A DNA stretch of 64,000 bases from Gambelia wislizenii (lineage: Eukaryota; Chordata; Lepidosauria; Squamata; Crotaphytidae). The notes under the pieces are model-generated. The model was not told the DNA's origin and did no database searches. It worked only from the letters and a program-made list of their open reading frames with translations. Below, in pieces: positions 21,953 through 31,771 of this stretch (position 1 is the first letter of the stretch; every line of letters starts with the position of its first letter). Location: positions 287,970,028-288,034,027 of the forward strand of contig JAUMIR010000002.1 in assembly GCA_030847615.1 (NCBI GenBank), given 5' to 3'. The position numbers were made by a program, and so were the translations under genes.

Positions 21953-23546
21953 TACTGTAGCTATATTTTTTTTATACTGTTGGTCAATCACACCCCTAAA
22001 TTTTTCTCCAAATCCAAATGTTTTCATTATATTTTTTAATGCCGGCCATTCCACACAATCAAAGGCTTTAAATATGTCCACGGCTAGAAGCCCTGCTTTA
22101 ATTTTCATTCTTCTGATTATATCTATTATATTTATTACTCTTCCAGTTAAATTAGCCATCTGTCTTCCTGCTATAATAAATCCACATTGATCTTTTTGTA
22201 TATATTTGTGCATACATTTATTCATCCTTTTCGCCAATATTGCTGTTAATATTTTTGCATCTTGATTTATTAATGATATTGGTCTATATGATTCCTGATC
22301 AGTCAGATCCTTATCTGGTTTTGGAATTAATATAATCAAAGATTGTTTCCACGATGGTGGGATCTCATCTCCGTTTAAAATGTTGTTATATAATTCCTTC
22401 ATTCTAGATATTAATATACTTTTAAATGATTTGTAATATTCAGCTCCCAAACCATCTTCTCCTGGGACCTTCCCCAGTTTCAATTTGTTTATAATATCCT
22501 CTATTTCCTCTTCTGTTATAGGTTGTTCCATTAATTCCTTCTCCTTGCTAATTATATCCTTACAGTTTTCCTGTATATATTTCCCTAAATCTTTCAGTGG
22601 ATCACCTGCTGAGTATAATTTTTGATAATATTCTTGAAATATCTTTAATTTATCTTTCATCAAATTACTTTTTTCCCCTTTTTCATTTTTAATAATTCCA
22701 ATCAAACTTTTAGATTTCTTTGCTTGTGTGGCCCTTGCTAGAATTCTAGAATGTTTATTACTATATTCAAAAAAAATCTCTTTTCATAAATAGCAGATTT
22801 CTTTTTACTATTTCTATATTTCCCTTTTCTAATTCTTTTCTCTTTGCTTGTATTAATGTGTTGATCTGTTTAATCTCTGTTTCTAAAATATTCTTTTTCT
22901 AAACCTTTAATTTCTTCTTCTAGTTCCCTTTACTTTTTTCCTGTTTTTTCCATAATATATGCGCTTCCCTAATAAATATTCCCCTTGCTACAGCTTTCAT
23001 TGAATTCCACAATAATGCTTGACTGCTTTGTCCTACTCTATTTATTTCCCATATTTCTTTTAATTCTACCTGTATTTTTCCTACTATATTTTTATAACCT
23101 AATATTTTTGTATCCTATCTCCATCTTTTTGCTTGTTTATAATCTTTTGTAGTCCTTATATCTGCTGTAGCTACTGCATGATCTGTAATTTTTATAACTC
23201 CTATATCTGTGTTTACAATTTGTGGGACCAGATTTTTGATATAAAAATGTAATCTATTCTCGAATAGGTTTTGTGTGTTGGTGAATAATAAGTATATCTC
23301 TTTTCTTCTCCTTTCCATTCTCTCCACACATCTCGTAATCCATTTCTATTTATAATTTTGTTCAAACCAGTTTCATACATTTTCTTGTCCTCCTTAGTAG
23401 GATTAGATTTATCTTTCTGCTTATCCATTACCATATTAAAATCTCCCGCCATTATTATAGATCCCTCACTTATTTCATTTGTTGCTTTAATAACTTCTTC
23501 ATAAAATTCTATTTGACCTTCATTTGGGGCATACAGATTAACCAGA

Positions 23547-23622
23547 GTGAGTTGTTCCTTACCCCTAATTCCTTGTATAATTATGTGAGTTTTTCCTTAC
23601 CCCTAATTCCTTGTATAATTAT
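23547..23622. repeat. 38-bp direct tandem duplication inside L1 ORF2
   Basis: 'gtgagttgttccttaccc' through 'gtataattat' is repeated immediately as 'gtgagtttttccttaccc' through 'gtataattat', with one base difference. It is not part of normal L1 and shifts the endonuclease frame. Confidence 0.9.
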
Positions 23623-24372
23623 ATATCTTCCTTTTAAATCTTTTTTAATTTTCTTAACAATAAAACCACATCCTTTTGACAAAATAGTTGCTACTCCTCT
23701 TGATTTTGATGTTCCAAAAGCTTTTTCATATATAGTTGCCCATTTCAACTTCAATTCATTCGCTCCATCTTTATTTTGATGTGTTTCTTGAAGGAATATT
23801 ATATCTGCTTTAGATTTATTTAGTAAAGATTCTATTCTTTTCCTTTTGACTACATTTCCTAATCCTTTTACATTTAAGGTCAATATTGTCAATCTGCCTC
23901 CATATTATGCATACTATTTTTCTATTTCTATTAGTCCCCCATAGTACACAAATGCTATAATACACAAATAAACAACAACAATCCCCCCTGCACCACCCTC
24001 CACCTTCCCCCCATTCCTCCCTCCTCCCTACCCTTACCACATACACAGTTCTTCACCCCCTCCTAATCCCAGGGATTACTATCCCCACCATAGCTACAAA
24101 ACTTTGAGGGGGGGGGATGGGGTGGCACCCATCACCGATGCCACCTTTGACCTCATCTCTTTCAGTTTTTTCCCAGTCCCCTGTCTTTATATCTTCAGTT
24201 CTCCTTTCCTCCTGTTGCACCTTTCAGCTCAGCTTGATCTTTTTCTGCTTCTTGCTCTTCCTCTCTCAATCCCAGCATTGTCAGCAATTGTAATCCTTCT
24301 TCCAGTGTTTTTATTTTGTAATATTTCCCAGCATACTTGAATTTCAAAAATATTGGGTATCCCCAATTGTAG

Positions 24373-25248
24373 TTAATATTGTTTTTTCCCCAATATAGCT
24401 ATAATGGGTTTGATACCCCTTCTCCATTCCAATGTTTTCGCACACAAATCATTGAAGATCATCACTGGTGTTGATTCAAAAAGTATTTGGTCACCAAGTT
24501 TCCTGATTTCTTTCATAAATGTCTCTTTTTTGTAGTAACTGACCACTTTCACCAGTACATCACTGGGAGTTGTTTTCCTGAATCCAGTTCTATGAATTCT
24601 CTCAAAATCTTCTTGCACCCACTGTAATTGGGGTGTCAGTTGCTGGAGCCAGTTTATTATTTTAATTCTCAGCTGGGTTGCAGTTTCTCTTTCAAAATGT
24701 GGTATATTTCTAATTCTTATATTTGTTCTTCTGTCTCTATGTTCCTGGGCAATAATCTGTGTTTGCATCTCAGAAATTGCAGCTTGATGCCTCTGAAGCT
24801 CATCTTTATTTTCATTAACAAATTTTTTCAACTTTTAAAATTTCTTTACACAATCCTGCCATTTCCTGATTAATTTGCTGCATAGCATTTTGTAGTTGTT
24901 TAGAAACTTCCTGTATTGTTTCTTGTTTCAAAGTCTGAATTTCATTTTGTAGCTCAAGTATATGAGCTTTAAAACTTTGAAGTAATTTTTCATTATTCTG
25001 TGCCAGCAAAGATTGTAAATCCTCTTGCCCTGACAGGTTTTCTTTACTTTTTGTGATAGCCCCTGGTGGAACTTTCTGCCCATTCTTTTCTCTCCCTGCG
25101 CCAGTTGCCATTTTTTTAGTGTGTCGGTCTGTGCTTCTCCCTCCACCTTTTTTGAGCTTTTAATCTTTTCAGATACTGTTAAAATCTCAGCTGAGACAGC
25201 TCTTTCAAGTCTTGAAATTGTTTTATCAGAGGGTTTATTTTTCCCCAC
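24373..25248 (-). pseudogene. L1 ORF1 (RNA-binding protein), broken
   Basis: The N-terminal part (about 25248-25115) is charged and runs into a second frame at an A-run, giving MATGAGREKNGQ. A coiled-coil-like stretch rich in Q, E, L and K follows (LQNEIQTLKQETIQEVSKQL). A second frame change near 24830 leads to the RRM-like and C-terminal part (RTNIRIRNIPHF..., RIHRTG..., DVLVKV). These are the hallmarks of L1 ORF1p. At least two frameshifts make it non-functional. Confidence 0.85.
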
Positions 25249-25587
25249 AAGGGAGCCTGGAACTTATTCCCCACAAGGGAATTTGCAAGGATTTTTTCTT
25301 TTCCCTGCCTCCCCTCGACATTAGCTTCCCTCATAAATTACCAAGCTCCGAGCTATCTGTTTTTAGATAAGGCAGAATTTACTCACAGCATTCCGACACA
25401 GGAGAAAGGTTTCTTTGCTTTAATTAACTGCTTCAACAAGGTATTTTCTTTGTTTCAAAGATATCGCATCAAAGGGAGATGGATTCTATGGCCACATCCA
25501 GTGGGGCGTGACTCCACCCCCCCAAAGCATCTTCTTTGACTCCTTGCAGGGCCCTCCTCTTCATCCACTATTTCCTTTTGTAACATA

Positions 25588-26996
25588 TTATCTTCTTCGT
25601 GGTCTCTGTGAATACACACAGTGGGTAACTCCTGCGCCTGCGCAGAGCACTCGGAACACTCTAGAATCACTAGGCAGAACACGTTTTGCAACATTTGGGT
25701 GGTAACTCCGCCCACCCTAATGGTCCCTTTAAAGGCGTTCCCACCTAAACCCCCTCAGTTTCTTTTCATCCACCATGCGAGCAGCATGAAGGAACCTCTA
25801 TTGCTAGAGCTCTTTCACTTTCGGTCTTACTTTCATTGGATTGACTCAGACTGTTCTTGGACTTTGATTTTGATTTTCTCTTGTTGTGATTTCTGGCTTT
25901 GACCTTTGGACTGTTTCGTCTCTCTCGTCTCTCTGCAACCCTTTGGCTTTGCTTCTGTCAGATTTGGCATGACCCAGACTGGCTTGACCCTTCTGCCTCA
26001 CCCTATTTGTTAGTTATGGCGAGTCCTTTTTGTAGGACCACCGTTGAATCCTCCTCCATGAACACTGTGCTCCAGTTCCTCCTCCATCTTTTGGATTCAG
26101 GACTATCTCTTTCGTCTCTGAGATGCTATCTGGCAGCCATCTCCACTGAACTGCAGGCACGGGGCTGACCTTCTCCATTTTGTGATGCACTGGTCAAGAA
26201 ATTCCTGAAGGGCTATGCCAACCTCCATCCTCCTGACATGGAGCCCACACCGGCTTGGAGCCTGGAACTTGTCCTTTCTCAGCTGTCGAAGCGCCCCTTC
26301 GAGCCCTTGGCTCCTACAGACCTGAGGCTTTTTTCTTGGAAAACAGCCTTTCTTGTAGCCATCACTTCTGCCCGTCGGGCTGGTGAACTTTGTGTACTTC
26401 GTGCCAATTTTCCATATTTGGCCTTCCACAGGCACAAAGTTGTTCTGAAACTGGACATTTCTTTCCTCCCCAAAGTGGTTTCTAGCTTTCACTTGAACCA
26501 ATCCATTGTCCTCCCGGCCCTCATTCAGGAACCAAAGGATGACTTTGAATGGTCTTTCCATTCCTTGGATGCTCGGAGAGCCCTTGCTTTCTATATACAG
26601 TGGACAGCTCCGTTTCCAAAGTCTCCAAAACTGTTTGTCTCCTATGCAGACTCTAAATTGGATGTTCCTATTTCTCCACAGCATTTGTCTAAATGGGTGG
26701 CTTCGACCATGTCTCTTTGTTATGAACTGGCCCAGAAGCCCTTGTCTTCTCGGGTTCGAGGACACTCCACCAGGGCTGTTTCCGCTTCAGCTGCCTTCCT
26801 CTCTGGGATCCCGTTGGAGGATGTTTGCCGGGCAGCTACATGGTCCACACCATTGACATTTATATCTCATTACAGATTGGACACTCGGTCTCGTAATGAG
26901 GCTGTGTTTGGGAGGGCAGTGTTGTTATCCTTTATTCAATGAGTGAGTTCTTATTATGGTCATCTTGGTACTGTATGGTTATTGCTTATTCTGATA
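25588..26996 (+). mobile_element. DIRS retrotransposon 2, internal deletion derivative
   Basis: The left terminal repeat 'atcttcttcgtggtctctgtgaat' to about 25770 matches the DIRS copy at 38954. It is followed by about 240 bp of leader and then directly by the tyrosine-recombinase region, so gag, reverse transcriptase and RNase H are missing. The right terminal repeat and internal complementary region are also missing; the copy stops at about 26996 against an antisense BovB fragment. Confidence 0.85.
26016..26942 (+). pseudogene. DIRS tyrosine recombinase, one in-frame stop
   Basis: Tyrosine recombinases integrate the circular DNA intermediate of DIRS elements. The frame reads an N-terminal core-binding part (TVLQFLLHLLDSGLSLSSLR), then a TGA at 26166-26168, then an uninterrupted 234-codon catalytic part. 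Visible catalytic signature: R in ITSARRAGELC, HSTR as the HxxR box, a Trp/His region ATWSTPLTFISHYR with the nucleophile Tyr. At the stop the paralogue at 43940 has a sense codon. Apart from that it is much better preserved than its surroundings. Confidence 0.85.
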
Positions 26997-26997
26997 T

Positions 26998-27262
26998 TAA
27001 TACACGATAGTGCTTCTGTTCACAGTACTTAGGAGATTTTCAGACAGGATTTTAGAGATGTTGTGACACTCCAATTCTTTTAGAATGTTCCATAGTTTTA
27101 CATATTGTATGTAGTCAAATACTTTGTTGTATTCTATAAAGCACAAGCTAATTTTCTTCTGAAATTCTTTGGTGTGCTCCATTAGACCACATGTTTGCAA
27201 TATAATATCTAGTGCCTCTTCTTTTTCTAAATCCGGCGTGGATGTCTTGTCATAACTCACCC
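26998..27262 (-). pseudogene. BovB/RTE reverse transcriptase fragment
   Basis: The minus-strand frame gives EFQKKISLCFIEYNKVFDYIQ, where IEYNKVFD corresponds to the (I)DY.KAFD block holding the first catalytic aspartate of RTE/BovB reverse transcriptases (here Asp is replaced by Glu in the first position). It continues from the upstream parts at 27820-27944 and 28436-28630, which lie at higher coordinates. Confidence 0.8.
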
Positions 27263-27819
27263 TCTGGACAATTCAGAAGAGGAGGCAGATGGCTAGAAAT
27301 CTCTAGCTCTTGATAACACGGGTCTCTTCGTGTCTGGGGAGCTGGAGGCTGACACAGTGGGAGGCCCAACTCCTCAGCAGGTCTTGGCAGATGCTGAAGA
27401 TGTGAAAGACACACACCCATGCTTTGCCGAACTCCGAAGAGAGAAATGCCAATCCCAGAGGCTATTAAGTAAGAGACACTGACCTACTTAGACATCTGTG
27501 TGCTGCCTATACATCTCACAGCCATACTCAGGCAGCTTTCAACTCTCCTACTTGGCTATTAGCAGCAATTCTTGATGCTCCTGTTTCCTTGACCCTTGAC
27601 TGGCATACTTAATGACTCTGATTTACTACTGACTTGCTTTGCTTATCTGCACTTATCTGGACCTTGCTGCCTGACTTCTGGACTGGCTGATGACTACTCT
27701 TGCTTCTCATTTCAATCCACTGGATACTCTGACACTGACCTGGACTGGACTGACTACTCAGCAGCGTGTGCATTCTAACTACTCATTTCCTGAGGCACTT
27801 ACTGACTGGAGCATTGGAC
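27263..27819. other. Unclassified insertion inside antisense BovB
   Basis: About 550 bp with no BovB similarity separates two consecutive BovB blocks. The plus strand is pyrimidine-rich with many 'ctgacttgct', 'ctgg' and 'ctgac' steps, and 'gaactccgaagagagaaatgcc'. It has no clear inverted ends. It could be an LTR or retrotransposon fragment; the class cannot be decided by eye. Confidence 0.4.
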
Positions 27820-27944
27820 ATGTCTGGCATTTCTTGTTCCATATACTGAAAAAGTGTTTCTTGTAAACCTTGAGCATCATTTTGTTTGCACGGGAGATTA
27901 GTGAATTGGTTCAATGGTTGCTACAATTCCTGGTGATCCCTTTC
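27820..27944 (-). pseudogene. BovB/RTE fragment, upstream of the catalytic block
   Basis: Minus-strand sequence encodes, in broken frame, the region between the PKKG block and the FIDY block of RTE (residues such as ..IEPIH.., MLK.., YMEQEMPD). It lies directly next to the foldback element at 27948. Confidence 0.65.
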
Positions 27945-27947
27945 TTA

Positions 27948-28432
27948 GGACTTTTTCAGACAGGACTTACCGTGCAAGGAGACTCCGGAACAGTTACAAC
28001 ACTGTCGCGCGGCAGGGGGTCTGTTTTGGACGACGCCGTCCCTCTCTTGGCGTCGTCCGTGACTGTTCTGGGTATGATTGAAGGCAGCCGCGTCATTTTT
28101 TACTCACGGAAGTTGTCTAGCTTCCAATGATAGATGCTTCTTACATTCCATGTTCGTATGTGTATGTGTTAACAGGTGAACATCCTTTCAACTTTGAGTC
28201 CAATTGTGTCATTAACCACAACGCTACTCATAATTGTCCTCTACTGTACCCTGTACATTACAGAAGTTGTCTGTGAGTAAAAAATGGTGTGGCTGCCTTC
28301 AGTCATACCCAGAACAGTCACGGACGCCGCCGAGAGAGGAATGGTGTTGTCCGAAACGGACACCCTGCCGCGCGACAGCGTCTTAACTGTTCCGGAGTCT
28401 CCTTATGCAGTAAGTCCTGTCTGAAAAAGTCC
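27948..28432. mobile_element. Harbinger-like foldback element with TTA target duplication
   Basis: Two inverted arms of about 170 bp (27948-28118 and 28263-28432) start GGACTTTTTCAGACAGGACT and end with its complement. Both sides carry TTA (27945-27947, 28433-28435), the 3-bp duplication typical of PIF/Harbinger elements. Between the arms is about 143 bp of antisense BovB sequence. Removing the element with one TTA leaves BovB sequence that aligns without a gap to the plus-strand copy near 30440-30470. No transposase is present. Confidence 0.85.
28116..28258 (-). other. BovB 5-prime segment inside the foldback element
   Basis: The reverse complement ('gaagcatctatcattggaagctag', 'gttcacctgttaacacatacac', 'ttggactcaaagttgaaagg') matches the plus-strand BovB copy at about 29185-29330, the region around the start of its endonuclease. 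It is out of order relative to the surrounding antisense BovB (which is mid-ORF), so it belongs to the foldback element, not to the flanks. Confidence 0.85.
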
Positions 28433-28435
28433 TTA

Positions 28436-28630
28436 GATACTTGCATGTATATTGAATGTTTCCTGTCTGCGAGGCATTGTTTTGATTTTCATATTTGCTG
28501 GCAGATTTTCGTTAGACTTTGGATGGATTTTGTCCCTAATAATTTGAAGCTGCTATATTGGTTTAGCATCTCTTCCTGGTGGTTTATTTCTCCCATGTGC
28601 TTTTCAAGCAACTTCTACTTCACTTTCTAA
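28436..28630 (-). pseudogene. BovB/RTE fragment, pre-catalytic region
   Basis: The reverse complement ('gcacatgggagaaataaacc', 'aacgaaaatctgccagcaaat') aligns with 30288-30440 of the plus-strand BovB copy (ALRALGRNKSP to ICQQIWK-type residues). It is the upstream neighbour of 27820-27944, from which the foldback element separates it. Confidence 0.75.
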
Positions 28631-28794
28631 AATTGTAGGTTCTTTGTGTTGTGTCAGTCCAAATTAAAAATACCCACTTATAACATGACTGATAAATTTG
28701 CATGGAATCTGGTGGTGGAGTTTCAAAACTCTTTTAACAGACCAAGTATCAAATATCCACCAGAATACCCTTATTGACATTTAGTTGCTAATTT

Positions 28795-30515
28795 ATATCC
28801 CTATTCCCCCCTCCCCACCAATGGCACTGCCTTTCCGTGGTAGTGGAATTGTGTGCTTCTGTGAGGCAAGAGGCTGTGCTGATGGCACCAGTGCTCTGGT
28901 AGGGTCTCATATGTCAGACAGCCTTTTGTGGAGGAGCCAGAATATATGTCCAAACAGCTACTGGGCAGTAGCAGTGAAGGTGGGAAGTGACACTGGTAGA
29001 GGATCTTGGAGAGACTACAGCAGTGACACCTTAGCTAACACTTGTTAGTACAGTACAGAAGAAGGCATGGTAAACCCCTTTTGGATGTCTTTTACCACAA
29101 AAAAACCCCTATGATGAGACAATCTAAAATGAAACAAGAGATAGTGCCAAAAGATGAAACTCCTAGGCCAGATGGCATTTAATGAGCTACAGGTACACTA
29201 GAGGACAACTATGAGTAGCTAATTACACAATTGGACTCAAAGCTGAAAGAATGTTCACCTGTTAACACATACACATATGAGCATGGAATGTAAGAAGCAT
29301 CTATCAGTGGAAGCTAGACATAGTAAAACAAGAAACAGAACATACAGACATTGCAGTACTTGGGATGAGCGAGCTACAGTAGACAGGAATGGGACATTTT
29401 GAGTCAGATTATTACACAGTGTTTTACTCAGAAAATAAAAATCTAAGAAGAAATGGGATGGCATTAAAAGTGAGGAGAGATGTAGCAAATGCAGTCAAAG
29501 GATATAATGCAAAGACTGACTGAATAATATCAATAAGACTTCAGGGAAAACCCATCAGTATTACCATATTTCAAGTTTATGCGCCAACTACAAAGGCAGA
29601 AGAAGAAATCCAAAAATTCTATTGTGATTGGAATGCAAAAGTAGGAAACTAAGCAGAATCAAATATTGTAGGAAAATTTGGCCTAAATGAAGCATGAGAG
29701 TGATAGGTTGAATTTTGTGAAGCCAACAGTTTGTTCATCACAAACTAATTCCTTAAGCAACCAGAGAGATGACTGTATATATGGACGTTGTCTGCTGGCC
29801 AATATAAAAATCAAGGAGACTACATATTTGGAAGGAGAAGACAAGCTCCATTCTCGCTGCAAAAGCAAGACCAGGAGTAGATTATGGCACAGATCATGAA
29901 CTGTTAATATCAAAAGTTAGAGTAAAGCTTAAAAAAAACAAACAAACAAAAAACAACACAAAACTAAACCAACCACTGTGCCAAAATACAACCTGAGAAG
30001 CATCCCTGTAGAATTTAAAGATAATTATTAAGCTTTGACCAGGAGCCAGAAGAACTCTGGATTGAAGCCAGGGACACTATCGTTGTCAGGGAGTAATGAA
30101 AAAAGACACTATCTGCAGCCAAGAAGAAAGAGTAGGCTCAATGGATGACAGATAAAACCCTTCAATCAGCTAAGGGCAGATGAAAAGAAAAAGTAAAAGG
30201 GGACAGAAATAGAGTCAGAACCATATGATATGAACCACATGAAGATAAACCTACAATTTTATAAAGTAACGTAGAAGCTGCACTCAGAGCACTTGGGAGA
30301 AATAAATCACCAGTAACAGATGTCATACCAATAGATTTGCTTCAGGCTACAGAGACAGAATCTATTCTAGTTCTAACTAAAATCTGTTAACAAATATGGA
30401 AAACAAAAGAATGACCCACAGATTGGGAACTCTCAATATGTATTCCAATCCCCAAGAAAGGGGACACCAGGGACTGCAGAAACCACAGGACCATTGCATT
30501 TGGGGGAGTTTAATA
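28795..30515 (+). pseudogene. BovB/RTE LINE, 5-prime UTR plus endonuclease, truncated
   Basis: A 5-prime UTR-like region (28795-29270) is followed by a decayed APE endonuclease: WNVRSMYQWKLDIVKQE, LGMSEL, NLRRNGMAL, FQVYAPTT and DWNAKVG with intervening stops. From about 30270 comes the region before the reverse transcriptase (ALRALGRNKSP, IWKTK, IPIPKKGDTRDCRNHRTIAF). It ends abruptly near 30515 before the catalytic blocks. Several deletions are apparent. This family supplies the machinery for the Sauria-type SINEs. Confidence 0.85.
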
Positions 30516-30649
30516 CTCCTCATATGTATTGTTTTCTTGCTCTAAAACACTTCTTCTAAGTTGTTATTTCCATTTATGAGAACATATTTGTTATTTGGGG
30601 AAATAGCCCAGGTCCAAGATCTAATATAATGCTGCTGCTGTGATGATGG

Positions 30650-30888
30650 TGGTAGTGATGCGCCTTCAAGTCATTTCTGACTTATGGCAACCCTAAGAAA
30701 AAACTATTACAGGGCTTTCTTGGCATGATTTGTTCAGAGGGCATTTGCCATTGCCACCTTATGAGACTGTGTGAATGTGACTTACCCAAGATCACCCAGG
30801 GGGTTTCTGTGGCTGACCAGGGATTCAAACCCCTGTTCTCCCAGAGTCCTAGTCCAACAGTCAGACCACGGCACCACACTAGCTCTCA
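30650..30888 (-). mobile_element. Sauria-type tRNA SINE
   Basis: On the minus strand: 'gagctagtgtggtgccgtggtctgactg' start, B box 'ggtttgaatcc', 'gatcttgggtaagtcac', 'aaatcatgccaagaaagccc', and 'ggttgccataagtcagaaatgac' at the 3-prime end. Same family as 9482-9722, with an A box altered at the CpG-like step. Confidence 0.9.
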
Positions 30889-31537
30889 ATATAATGCTGC
30901 TGAAGCAAAAAGTCCCATCACTGTACCTATGCAGGATGTTGGGCTTACGGACAGGGAAGATGGAGGATTGCCAGCTTTTTGGGGCACAGGGGTGGGGATG
31001 GGGGTGGGGGAAGATACATCAGTCTGAATGGACAGGGAGCTTCTAGTAACCCTCTTTGGGCTAGTCATTGGCAGTTTTGGCTTATGGAGTGGATGTAGAC
31101 CTGACTGAAAGCTTTGAAAAATACAACTGGCATGAGTGCAGTGTCTCTTTGGAATCCTGATCTAGGGATTTTGTTGTATAAAACAAGGGTTAAGTGTGAT
31201 GTTACATAAATGGTAATTATGGTTTGTGTTTATTACGGTATTACAGTATATGGTTAGGAGAGCATATAATGACTGTCAAGGTTAGAATGCAGGGAGGGAT
31301 ATGTTTGCTTATGGATGGTGGATGGGCTAAAAGTGTGATAGTTGGGAGTGCTCTTGGAATGAAGTCAGAGCATCAGATAGGATGAGAGTTTGGAAGTGGA
31401 GAAAGGGAGAAAGTCTGTGAGGGGTGATTGTGTTCAGTAGTTAAGATTTGATTTGTTAGTATTATATTAAATATAAAAGAAACAGCAGCTTCCAGTGTTT
31501 GGTGCCAGCCAATGAAGAATGAAATAATATCCACATA
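30889..31537. other. Intergenic sequence, nothing recognised
   Basis: Contains a G-rich stretch at 30980-31010 ('ggggtggggatgggggtgggggaag') that fits a G-quadruplex pattern. No coding or transposon signature. Confidence 0.4.
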
Positions 31538-31769
31538 TAGTCAGCCCTCCGTATTCACGGATTCTGCATCCACGGAGTCAACCATCCATGGCTTGACAAT
31601 ATTCCCCCCCCCCAAAAAAAATTCTAAAAGGCAAACATTGGGTTTGCCATTTTATATAAGGGACATCATTTTAGTATGCCATCATTTTAATGGGACTTGA
31701 GCAGCCATGGATTTTGGTATCCACAAGGGGTCCTGGAACCAAACCCCAGCAGATACCAAGGACCCACTG
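31538..31769 (+). mobile_element. Tigger-like (TcMar) MITE
   Basis: Left end (C/T)AGTCAGCCCTCCGTATTCACGG, right end ACCAAGGACCCACTG, flanked by TA on both sides (31536-31537, 31770-31771). The interior has 'ccatggcttgacaatattc', 'gggacatcatttta' and 'ggtcctggaaccaaacccc', the layout of the other copies. The first base of the terminus is mutated. Confidence 0.85.
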
Positions 31770-31771
31770 TA

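Larger units (their letters stand above)
17432..23892 (-). pseudogene. L1 ORF2 (endonuclease/reverse transcriptase), broken
   Basis: From the N-terminus: an APE endonuclease with TLNVKGLG, the LQETH motif, GDFN and an SRIDYIF motif (23892 to about 23213). A linker follows, then reverse transcriptase with PGEDGLGAEYY, LIPKP, SYRPISLIN, the AVDIFKAFDCVEW block, GTRQGCPVSP and a FADD active site (where L1 commonly has YADD or FADD). Then come the C-terminal WWNC-type cysteine region and the W-rich end (18109-17432). The frame is broken by stops, frameshifts, a 38-bp tandem duplication at 23547-23622 and the composite insertion between the FKAFD and GTRQGC blocks. Not functional. Confidence 0.9.
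17247..25587 (-). mobile_element. Near-complete antisense L1 LINE
   Basis: On the minus strand it reads, from high to low coordinates, a 5-prime UTR-like region, an ORF1, an ORF2 with endonuclease, reverse transcriptase and C-terminal domain, a short 3-prime UTR, and an A-rich end at about 17247-17262. Subtracting the inserted Tigger-like composite (19275-21952), about 5.7 kb remains, a full L1 length. It is the target into which the composite jumped and itself abuts a DIRS gag at 17246. Both ORFs are broken. Confidence 0.9.

Noticed and set aside
28289..28630. 113-codon plus-strand frame (MAAFSHTQNSHGRRRER...)
   Set aside because: Spans one arm of the foldback element and antisense BovB; no coding support.
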